Positions 35,301-47,300 of a DNA stretch of 64,000 nt are shown one piece after another. This DNA comes from Ampullaceana balthica (Eukaryota; Mollusca; Gastropoda; Lymnaeidae), in assembly GCA_944989445.1 (NCBI GenBank), contig CALYLW010001367.1, forward strand, positions 1 to 64,000, in the 5' to 3' direction. Numbering within the stretch: position 1 is the first letter of the stretch; every line of letters begins with the position of its first letter. The notes beneath the pieces are model-generated. The model did no database searches, was not told where the DNA came from, and worked only from the letters and a program-made list of their open reading frames with translations. The translations under genes were made by a program, and so were the position numbers.

Positions 35301-38300
35301 AAAAGTCGTTCAATATAATAAGAACCCCGACACTCTATCTCAAAAATTTACCATGATACAAAGAGATAAATAAAATAAACAAAAAATTCAATAATTTAAT
35401 TACAGTACATGCGATCGTTCAGAAATTTTGATACATCGTTTTTATCATCGGCACTAGTCTGATGCAGTCGCTATTATGATGGTCGCTGTTTTGACAGTCA
35501 CTGTTTTGATACAGTCGCTATTTTGAAGTCACCATTATGACGGTTGCTGTTTTGACAGTCGCTATTCTGCCCGGATGCGATTAACTCGTAGCTTGCTTAT
35601 CGCCAAAACTGTGGATCGATTTTTAACCCACTTCCCGGTGTGCTATCGAGCTGACATTTTGCAGGTAGACTCATCGTGACTATAAAAATGAACTAACGAA
35701 ATTTCACATCGATCAAATATACTGGAATTAAATAAATGCATTTATATATTATCTCTATTTAGCGTGTAAATGTTTATGCTAGTCTATCGCGCGGTGCGTA
35801 TTATATTGAACATTCTTTTAGTTTTATCTCATATATAAAGGATTTATAGTTAAAAAACAAAAATTTTTACGTTTTAAAAAAAAATATTTTGTCTAATTGA
35901 CAAATAAACGGTTTTATCAATTGTCGTCTTGTCTATTCTGTTCCAGAATCAAAAACATATACACAAACCCAAAGATGCGACTAATGCCAATGACAAAAAG
36001 CGGTCCGAAGCAAATGTCCTTTTCCGGTATTTGGTGTTCTCCTCTTCGGAGCTTTCTTTCACGGTAGAGTCCATGAAAGGTATTTCGAATAATTGATTGC
36101 TTGTGAAACGTTTTGTACCTTTAAGAAAAAGGTGTATGTTTTAAAAAAAAATATATATTTTGATACACCGTATAAGATAATATGAATGATAAGAAAAGAC
36201 TTCAGTAATGCCACAGGTTTCAAACATATCTAAGAGAACAATTATTGGTTTTGTACGTATGTTTAACTCACAATATACGTTGTTAAAAAAACCTCCACAG
36301 AATGCTTTGAATGTGCCATAGTTTTGAGTGATGATGATGCATTAAACGAACAATCTGTAATGATCCCAACAGTTCTCCTGATAGTGAGTTTAACCGATTT
36401 TTTTTTAAAAAAAAGCTATAATCAATTAACCATAGTATTTTTTTTCGATTGGTTTTATTAATGAGAAGTGTTACATTTCTTGGATGTTTACACTCACGTC
36501 TTGTACTTTAAAGTTTATCAGAAATAGCAGATTACTGTAAATAGAGATACGTCTAAATATACTAAACGAAGACAGCCACTGGCCGTTAAATTAATGGAGC
36601 GCTTCCCTCTCGATGATTCATTTTTTAAAGTTTTTTTTTAAAAACATTAGCTAACCATAAGCTGCAACTAAAATGTTATTCTAAGGCGGCGAGTCTCTAA
36701 ACTTACACGACATGTACGCCGTTTGGAAAATAATGTTGAAGATATGCTAATTCTCGCCATAACATGTTTACCCACATCCTGCGAAATTTCCTCTCTACCT
36801 GGTCACAGCAGCCCACCCCACCCTCCACACCAGTATTATCTCCCTTGAGTATCGAAACCGGAACTATATTTATTTTTTGTTAAATTATGTGCATTTTCAT
36901 CTTCTATATTGTCAAGCATCTAGAGTTATTCAGCATCCGAGATTATATATTTTACAATACTAGACGCCCCGCGGCGTAGCATGCGCTGCAGACTAGCTCA
37001 CGGAGAGTGCAAAGGAAGTGTAGCAAGAACGGACACAAAATAAAGCTCCAAGAAATCAAAACAACGCGAGTGAACGTCGGTTGGGGGAGGGGGGGACTGC
37101 CGACTCATTGTTGGTTTCGAGACATTCGCACTGTGGTTATCTACCTGCACACCACCCTTTACCACATTAGCTTGCCAACCATAAACTGTCATTTGCCGAC
37201 CCTAGCGAGGGTCAGCCATGTTAGCAATAAAGGGGTAAAAGAACGGGAAGAAACAGAAATTTAAAAAAAATATTTTCGCTGGGGCTTGAACCCAGGACCG
37301 TCCCCGTATAAGGCGGACGTGGATAAACAGTACACTACGAATCTCACGGTATTGCGTGAAGGCACAATGCAAGTGAACGCAAGGACCATTGTTGGTCTCG
37401 AAACATTGGTCGACCGCAGCGAGGGTCATTCGACATGCTCGTTTGCACATACTTGCGTGGTGTCTCGCATGGTCACACGAAGAGAATTAAATATATAGAT
37501 TTTATCCAGGATAAACGATCGTCCAGTATCCAATATTAACAAATGTTATCAACTGTCCAGTGTTATCCATCAAATAATTTCACCCATTGTTATTCAGTAC
37601 TTAGAAATGTCCAGGATCCAGAAATTTACAAGATCAAGAATTCATTCCTGTTTATTTAATTCCAACACCCAAAGTTCTATGTGTCAATTATATCCATGAA
37701 TATCACGACCCCCCCCCCACTACTAGCACATAGACTCGCCCTTTCTGTAAATCAAAGAATGTAACGATGTGTCTGAATTGAATTAATAATAATATCATTT
37801 TGAGGAAATGTGAATTGTCTTATAGTTATAGAGAGATTCTGTCGAGCCTCACAGATTTAAGTTTGTGTTTATTAAAGTAGGTTTATCTTAATATTGACGT
37901 CACATTTTAACCCTTTAGTATAAATCAGATAAACCAAAGAAAGAAGCCAAAGAGAAAAGCAGAGCTTTAAAGAAGAATAAAGTCCGTCCTGACAGTTCCA
38001 AATCTCTGGATTCCAGGTTGAAGGATCCAATCGAAGTCGAAACAAAAAGGTTTGACAATGACAAAAAGTGTTTGTTTTATAAAAAAAAAGGTATACGTGA
38101 GCCTGACAAGACGCCAGAAAACATTGAACGTGTCGACAGAAAGCCTTCGTCAGCGAACAAGCAAAAAAAAAGAACTAATAGATGAACGAAAATTAAAAAA
38201 AAACATGGCTGCAGTGTTTAGTCACAGAAGACATCACCCAGAAAAGATAAACTTTTAGGGGCCCTCCACAAATGACGTCACGCACCCAAGGGGGAGAGGG

Positions 38301-41300
38301 GTCACCACATTTGTGACGATGTGTGACGAGGGGGAGGGGGGAGTTTAAGAATTGCGACGTCACCTCAAAACACGCTACTTTTAAATCAAAGTTCCACTTA
38401 AATATTCGATTTCTAACTACATTCACTTATTTTATGACGTTTTACATGGATTCACACGTTTTACGATATTACACTGCGGCCATACACTAAATACATACTT
38501 AAATGACGTGATTTGAAACATGCCCTTTTTCAAAAAGAAAATACTGCTTCTAGGGGGGGGGGTTTCCACAGCTTTGTGAAGTCATATTGGAGGGGGATGT
38601 GGGGGGGGGGTGTAAAAATAGGCCAAAATCGCTTGACGTCATTTATGGACGGCCCCTTAGACACGAAATGCTAGTTGAATACAAGCCAAATCGTTTGATT
38701 GTTGGATGATTCTTTAAATAAACAAATTTTTTAAAAAATATTTAAAAATTGTGGTTTTAAAGTTCCTTGACGAATCTTACTGAACTATTACAACATAAGA
38801 GATTTGTATACATTATTGAAATTTTTGGAGAAAAAAAAAGTAGAAAATCAAATTTAAAAAAAATGAATTTAAGAATTTAAGCTCATAAATCCCTCCCTCT
38901 GGTAATGTCCAAAAATGGCTCAAACATCATTAAACAAAACCTTCCTTTTTAAACTGAGGCGTGAAAGTCAGCAGAAGCAAAAATGAATACCAATGTGCAC
39001 CTTTTTTTTTCTCAACAGAAAGTCAAACAATAAATTAATCTCCGAGTTAACACTGGAGCAAGCGTGTCGTAAAGGCCGCATTACATCGGAAATATTTAAA
39101 GGTAGTAATTATTTTGTTTTCTTCGTGATTTATGGTCGGAGCCCGTAAAGTTATTGGGTCAAAGATATTTGTGTTGTATAGGATTCGCATTCCTGATGTA
39201 CGCATCCTATCATAATAACGAGAGAGAGAGTGGGGGAGTTTACATTTGAGCTCCTGCTCAAAGAAGTAAGCTTGATTGTTTTTTTTTAATTCAAAATTCG
39301 GGTTTTTGCGGAAAGGGGGGGGAGGGTTAAAGTCACATTTTAAACCATAAAACGAGGTCCTTTTTGCCATGCAGAAATTTTTTTTGAAACTGTCCTAATT
39401 TTCATTGGTTTTATTTTTTGTGACCCCCGGGGGGGGGGAAGAGAGAGAAGCATTAGAGGAGAAAGATGGGAGTGGCAAAACGGAAAGGGAGGGCTAGGAA
39501 GGATGGGTTAATTCAGAGGTATTAAGTCTTGCGCTATTTCCAGCTGAAATGATGGCAAGTCCGAACATTGGGGTCCGGGTGGGGTAGGGGGACCGGCACA
39601 ACTATACCTGTACTTTTGGTCGTAAGCGGTATTCATGTTTTTATTTGAACAGTTCTAAAAGATCATCACCAGCTAGATGAGGGTAACATGGATTGTTTCC
39701 TCCTGAGGATGACGCTAAACGTGCTCGACTACGAACACGAAGGGGAGGTAATGAGAGTGAAGTTTAGTGTCTAGTATTGTGTATTCTTGACGAGTTTTGA
39801 GGTGGTTTTTTATATTTAGAACCGACTTTTTTTTTCAGAAAATGGCCGTCTGGCTTGATTTATATTGAGTTTTATAATACACTCAAAGTATTTCTGGTCT
39901 TTAATATTTTAAAGACAAAAACAAACAGAGATGAAGGTTTGTTAATTCTAAAACTAGCTCTAAGTATAGTTCCAATTAATCTGATTTATTACCATACAGT
40001 CAGCTCACCAGAATAAATATATATATATATATAAAACACAAAAATCCACCTTATTTTGTTTTTAAATTAAGTTAGAAAATCGAAAGGATTGAGATAAAGA
40101 AACAACAAAAAAATAATTTAAATGCTTCTCCAGAAATTCTGAAACAATGCAAAGCTATTTACCTCCCATCTTGTTTAACGTGAACATGATGTAGAACATA
40201 ATCGAATATCTTCCTCAGGCACTCAAGTGGGACTTTCAGACGATTCGAAAAGTGACCAAGGAGGCCATTGTTGGATCAAGACACAACTTTTTGTCTTACA
40301 TGATTCAAAGAAATGTCGACACCGCAGAGATCAGAAAAGCTATTGATGACATAGATGCAAAGGCAAATGGTCGAACCTGCCGATTTGAACTGTGTATTAT
40401 TTTGTAAAGCTGTTGGAGATTGAAGAAATATGTATGACATGTAGAAGAAAAGGACGAATGTATAAGTGGTAGTGGTAGTGAGTGGTGGAGGTAGTGAGTG
40501 GTGGAGGCAGTGAGTGGTGGAGGCAGTGAATGGTGGAGGCAGTGAGTTGTAGTGGTAGTGAGTAGTGGAGGCAGTGAGTGATGGTGGTAGTGAGTAGTGG
40601 AGGCAGTGAGTGGTGGAGGCAGTGAGTGGTGGTGGTAGTGAGTGGTGGAGGCAGTGAGTGATGGTGGTAGTGAGTGGTGGAGGCAGTGAGTGGTGGTGGT
40701 AGTGAGTAGTGGAGGCAGTGAGTGGTGGAGGCAGTGAGTGGTGGTGGTAGTGAGTAGTGGAGGCAGTGAGTGGTGGAGGCAGTGAGTGGTGGTGGTAGTG
40801 AGTGGTGGTGGTAGTGAGTAGTGGAGGCAGTGAGTGGTGGAGGCAGTGAGTGGTGGTGGTAGTGAGTAGTGGAGGCAGTGAGTGGTGGAGGCAGTGAGTG
40901 GTGGTGGTAGTGAGTAGTGGAGGCAGTGAGTGGTGGAGGCAGTGAGTGGTGGTGGTAGTGAGTAGTGGAGGCAGTGAGTGGTGGAGGCAGTGAGTGGTGG
41001 TGGTAGTGAGTAGTGGAGGCAGTGAGTGGTGGTGGTAGTGAGTAGTGGAGGCAGTGAGTGGTGGAGGCAGTGAGTGGTGGTGGTAGTGAGTAGTGGAGGC
41101 AGTGAGTGGTGGTGGTAGTGAGTAGTGGAGGCAGTGAGTGGTGGTGGTAGTGAGTAGTGGAGGCAGTGAGTGGTGGTGGTAGTGAGTAGTGGAGGCAGTG
41201 AGTGGTGGAGGCAGTGAGTGGTGGTGGCAGTGAGTAGTGGAGGCAGTGAGTGATGTAGGCAGTGAGTGGTGGTGGTAGTGAGTAGTGGAGGCAGTGAGTG

Positions 41301-44300
41301 GTGGAGGCAGTGAGTGGTGGTGGTAGTGAGTAGTGGAGGCAGTGAGTGGTGGTGGTAGTGAGTAGTGGAGGCAGTGAGTGGTGGTGGTAGTGAGTAGTGG
41401 AGGCAGTGAGTGGTGGTGGTAGTGAGTAGTGGAGGCAGTGTGTGGTGGAGGCAGTGAGTGGTGGTGGTAGTGAGTAGTGGAGGCAGTGAGTGGTGGTGGT
41501 AGTGAGTAGTGGAGGCAGTGAGTGGTGGTGGTAGTGAGTAGTGGAGGCAGTGAGTGGTGGAGGCAGTGAGTAGTGGAGGCAGTGAGTGGTAGAGGCAGTG
41601 AGTGGTGGTGGTAGTGAGTAGTGGATGCAGATAGTGGTGGTGGTAGTGAGTAGTGGAGGCAGTGAGTGGTGGTGGTAGTGAGTAGTGGAGGCAGTGAGTG
41701 GTGGTGGTAGTGAGTAGTGGAGGCAGTGAGTGGTGGAGGCAGTGAGTGGTGGTGGTAGTGAGTAGTGGAGGCAGTGAGTGGTGGTGGTAGTGAGTAGTGG
41801 AGGCAGTGAGTGGTGGAGGCAGTGAGTGGTGGTGGTAGTGAGTAGTGGACGCAGTGAGTGGTGGTGGTAGTGAGAAGTGGAGGCAGTGAGTGGTGGTGGT
41901 AGTGAGTAGTGGAGGCAGTGAGTGGTGGTGGTAGTGAGTAGTGGAGGCAGTGAGTGGTGGAGGCAGTGAGTGGTGGTGGTAGTGAGTAGTTGAGGCAGTG
42001 AGTGATGGAGGCAGTGAGTGGTGGTGGTAGTGAGTAGTGGAGGCAGTGAGTGGTGGAGGCAGTGAGTGGTGGTGGTAGTGAGTAGTGGAGGCAGTGAGTG
42101 GTGGTGGTAGTGAGTAGTGGAGGCAGTGAGTGGTGGTGGTATTGAGTAGTGGAGGCAGTGAGTGGTGGTGGTAGTGAGTAGTGGAGGCAGTGAGTGGTGG
42201 AGGCAGTGAGTGGTGGTGGTAGTGAGTAGTGGAGGCAGTGAGTGGTGGTGGTAGTGAGTAGTGGAGGCAGTGATTGGTGGTGGTAGTGAGTAGTGGAGGC
42301 AGTGAGTGGTGGAGGCAGTGAGTGGTTGAGGCAGTGAGTGGTGGAGGCAGTGAGTGATGGAGGCAGTGAATGGTGGAGGCAGTGAGTGGTTGAGGCAGTG
42401 AGTGGTGGAGGCAGTGAGTGGTTGAGGCAGTGAGTGGTGGAGGCAGTGAGTGATGGAGGCAGTGAATGGTGGAGGCAGTGAGTTGTAGTGGTAGTGAGTA
42501 GCGGAGGCAGTGAGTGGTGATTGATGTTTTACACTTTTGATCTAAGGTGTTATCTCGGCTGGGTTTGAGTTATCTTGCCTCAATCGAGGCGAATGATCTG
42601 ATTTTTGGTTACATTGGCAACCCCGCAGACGCCTCCAGAGCCTGTTATCCCTATTTAAACATATTCGCCTTTTCTCATGAATGGCATGCCAGTTTTATTG
42701 TTTTCCGAAAGAAATGCATTGTTACGCCCATCTCCACCCATTCTTGCATTTCTGCATCACTTAACCTATATCCCCCCATTTGTTGTTTATCTATAAAATG
42801 TATATTTATGGAAATGCTAAAGATAAAAAATTTCCTGTTTTTATGTTAGTTTTTTTTTAAAAATCCTTAAAGTTATATTTCCACTTTCTTTTGTTTAGGA
42901 AAAAAAACGCGAAACTTTTTTATTTAAGCACTCGCTCACTTCGCTTTCTGACTATGAAATTTAAATGATGCACTTTTCTTTGCAGTCTGACGATGATTTC
43001 AATAAATATAACAACGATTTTGATAAGCTTTTATGTGAGTACTATTTTGAACAGTTTGGAAAAGTTTAATTTTAATTTAGGTTTTTTTTCTTCTAGAACT
43101 TCTTGAATTATGTATACCGAAAGAAAAACTGAAATCAGCATTAATTATTTCAATTCATTAAAAAAAAATATTTAAATTATTTATATTTTTAATGTTTTTA
43201 AAATCATCATTAAAAATTAAATTTAAGAAAAACAACTGAGGGCCAAGAAAATTAAAACAAGTAATAAAAACTAGAAGGAGTATTTAAACGCAATTTCCAG
43301 CAAAGAATATCCGATTTTTTTATTCAAGGAAAATCATTCTAGAGTCACACCAAGAATTTTTCAATATAGAATAATGCTCACTGCGCAACAGTCTAACAAT
43401 CGCATTCACAAAGCGGGAAAATCCAATTTACTATCATTCTAGATGAAATTAAAAGTCATGTCAAATCAATAATTCTGAAATTAAACAAAGCAATTGCTAT
43501 CTACAAATTGCTTCTAAAATTACTGGAGTCGAACTAAAAGAGATTTTTCAAAAATACCCTCTCCATCATTGTTCTAAATATTATTAGCTATAGTTTGATA
43601 TTTTTTTCAACCTGATAGATGTTATGATTGGCGAGAAATTGACAAAATACTGATTTTTTTAAAATTCTCCAGGAAATCCAGTAAACCTTTTCGGTAATTA
43701 TTTTGTCCCGTGCACATCCTTGGGACCTCCTTAACATAGTTGCAAAAGACCCGAACCCGAACCCTCTATCTATCCCAAGCGAAATTGCGTTTAAATAATT
43801 TTTTTAATATAAATTTGTTCCCAACTTTAAATCCATGTAGATATGTAAAGCGGAAGCTTTTTTCTTTCGCCCAAATTAGTGTATAAAAAACAAACAAAAG
43901 AACAAATAATTGAATTAACTAACATTTATTTCTCTGAAATCAAACTAGGCAAAATTGGGTTGATTTTCTTACATTTTACCCTAACAGCACATCATCTAAA
44001 CATGAATAGATGTTTTATAAAGTTTTAGTTTCATACAATACAACATCAATCCGTAATGACTTATAAAGTAATTAACATTTCATCCAATCAAAACAGCGCG
44101 TGTCGAGTCTTCTCCAATGAAGAGTTTTGATGACGCAATTATTAAGATTATTTTATAAAAGGTAACTTTAAAATTAAATTGAAATTAATAATAAACCATT
44201 ATTATTTCAGTTGGATCGGAGAATTATTCTGATCAAGGTAATAATTTTAAAAAAAAATAATATTTTTTCTATTTAATTTTGATTTATCATACACTGTTCA

Positions 44301-47300
44301 AAAGAGAGAAAAAGTGTATATAATATTTATTTAAAAAAATATATATTTTGGCTTTGTCTTTCAACTCTATTATTTATTTATCTGATATGCTTTGCTTTGA
44401 ACTTCAATTTAGTTGCGCTTTATAGAGTTTGAGAATATTTTTCGCTAAATTTAACTTATTGATAATCTTCAATAATATTTTGATAATTTATATAACGCAG
44501 TACCCCAGCAAGCTACTGGGCTCGCAGCACTTTACATAAAAATATTAACACACACAATTTTCATGTCATTCTATGTTAAACATTCATGTCCTAAGAAACG
44601 TAAACACATTCAAAGAGATTATTTATTTTATAAAAATATTTGAATAGAATGTATTATTTCCACTACATTACCGGACGAGTAAGGTCGCGGGTGGCGGACC
44701 TGACCGCGACCCGAAACCGACAACTCCTGGCAGGCAATGCCAAAGTCCGATATGTTAGGTGTTAGGTGCTAGTCAAACATGATTACAGTCGCTGTACGGA
44801 TCTTAGACAAAGCATCTTAAATGCATTGTCGATGATGAGAACCAGAGTACCCATTGAGGGTCGGGTAAATCCGAAGCGACAGTTTCGTCCCCCTCAGTTA
44901 CACTAGCAACGCCATTGAGCGGTGCCGGTTTAAGGCCAGGAGCGCCAGTACGGATTAGCAAAAGTTACCGCGAAGAACGCAGCGGACGCCAGCTCTGAGG
45001 AAACCTTCCAGTGGGGGTTGCACCTTAGGTAGGTCTTTGATGATCCCCCGCACTGCGGCGGTCCTAACCATGGAGACTCGCATGCTTTGCCAGGGTGGCG
45101 CCAAAGTTGTAGCGTGTCGTAGTAGGGAATTCCACCCCTCCTTGTGAGGTTAACTCCGTGGGAGGCATATTCGACGCTATGTCCTGGATGCCCAGGTGGT
45201 CGCTTCAGAAGGGACCGCTTCCGGGGGGGGGGAGGGGGGGTTCTCAGCTGCTACGTACCTTTGGGGGCCAGATAGCTGAGAGGGTCTTTTAGGAAGACCC
45301 ATTGTTACGGTCAGATGTGGTGTGGGGATGACTACGCATAAATGGGGCTGTGAACACTTGTCCTCGTGGAACGGGGGGGGGGCGGGTGAACTCAAGGTAC
45401 GTGAAAGTTGTAATGAATTGACAGGACCACGGTCAAAGGGAGACATGGGGAATGACCCAGGGTCCAGCCAAAACCGGTCGGACAAGACGGGGATTTAATA
45501 GGGGTCACATTGTGTGTCGCGGAGAGAGTGTTGGGTTGCCGAGTTGAAAGGCAGGTGAAAGACGGACGATAGAGTGTGGAGTTTTGTGAACGTAGTCCGA
45601 TACGGTCAAGCTGGGCCGAGGACTCTGGATGGTATGACCATCAACTGTAAACTGCCAATTGTACTCTGCCATACATATGTTGAAAGATTCTTGATGTCAT
45701 TAAACTTACGTTGAAAGAAAACAACCCAGCGTTTCTGAGTCTTTTACCCGTCTACGTGGTAAATATCTGTGGCCAAGGGGGGACCTCAACCCCTAGACAA
45801 CGACTCCGCCACACCCATGAAGAGCAATAGGCTCGGGGCTTCTGATTTTCTTCCACATGTAGGATCATTTACATTAATTTAAAATGGATTTAAAATGTGT
45901 TGCCTTTTTTATTTAAAGATAAAATTACGTCGGCTAAAATGTTCTCAAATAAATTAAGCTCTTTATAGAAAAAGTTAATTTTATAAATTATTTTAAACAG
46001 ATGCATTTCTCAAGCTGTTTAAACACAGCATCGGATCAATAAACCTGGATGGTGCTCTCTTTTTTTGGACTCAGTTGTCTGTGAGTATATTTACCATAAT
46101 TTGTATATCAATATGTTTAAACATCATCAAGTACAACAGAGTATACTAGAGCCATCGGTTGACGAAAAATAAATTTTAAAAAATCATTTATAGCATGCAT
46201 TTGTTGAACGATTTAAGACCAGGCTAAAACGATAAAAGTATTTTTAAAAAATAAGACAAATATTTTTTAGCTAACATACCTAATGGAACCTTAAGTCCAT
46301 GAGATTTGATTTTATTACCCAAAAAAGGTCACACTCTGAACGGTATTAAATTTTATTTTCTTCCAGATTCATTAAAGTCATCATTTTGAATTTAAGAATG
46401 TTATCTGGGATCGTTCCATCCAACCTCCTAATCTATGGGTGACGTTATAAAGCCACCCTCTCCGCCCATCCCCAATTTAAAAAAAATAATTAAAAATTAA
46501 AACAAAATATTTAAAAATTAATTAACTTCCTCGTCGTTTGGTAAATGGTAATATAATTTATACATTAGGGGCCGTCCAATAAATGACGTCACGCACCTAA
46601 TAAATGGGATGCCTTAAAATGTAGCGCAGTTGTCTGAGATAAGAGATTTTTATAGTCAAAACCTTTGTTTTTAAAGGGTTGTTTTTTAAAATGAGAAAAC
46701 TGTTACTTTCAGATAAATCTTTTAAAGCTGTGTAAAAGGGCCAATTGGGAGGCTCTAAACGCTTACAACTGTGCTAGCGCCAGGTGATTCTGGTACAGCG
46801 TAGCCTTCGTTTCTGCTGTAGACGCACGCTTGTTTTGAACTTTAAACCTTGCGCGCTATATCCCCCTCCCCACCCCCCAACCCCTTTCGTTTTCTCTCTT
46901 TTGCCTTCACTTGTAGCCCCATAGAATTCCTCTTTAACCGAGACAAATGTTTGGGGAGCTTGTTTTTTAGCCTGAATCGTTCGTAACCCGAGGTACACGA
47001 TTAAGTTAAAACTCATGCCTGTCAATTATTCTCCTTTTCAGAATCACCTGATTGCAGGAGCGCTGGGTGCACATGGTGCGTTGAAACGCATATTGGGTCA
47101 AAGTAAATTTGACAGTGAGACTCGCAAAAGGATTAAAACCAGCAAAAAGTAACCAATGACATTAGTCGCTCTTAACGGCCAAACCCCAATAGGTCTAACA
47201 AACAATTGTTACTGTGGAAATTTTAGAACCTCTTAGATACATATTGTGATGGGAATTTCACAAATACTTTCACTTTGAAGTTCACACTAGAAAATCAATA

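Noticed and set aside
35932..36117. Alternative minus-strand frame ending FVYMFLILEQNRQDDN as a membrane protein
   Set aside because: The decayed copy at 25190 matches the other frame (MDSTVKESS...NTKYR) better and the split-codon phase also favours that one.
36301..36383. A plus-strand exon-like frame (CFECAIVLSDDDALNE) with acceptor and GTGAGT donor, phase 1 to 0, which could replace exon 4 of the channel
   Set aside because: It does not resemble the SLOG region, and the minus strand of the same bases reads as an exon of a gene remnant with a matching next exon. Kept as an unlikely alternative exon.
45177..45485. 102-codon minus-strand frame rich in Pro/Ser
   Set aside because: Spans the junction of repeat R and the solo LTR, so it cannot be an old gene.
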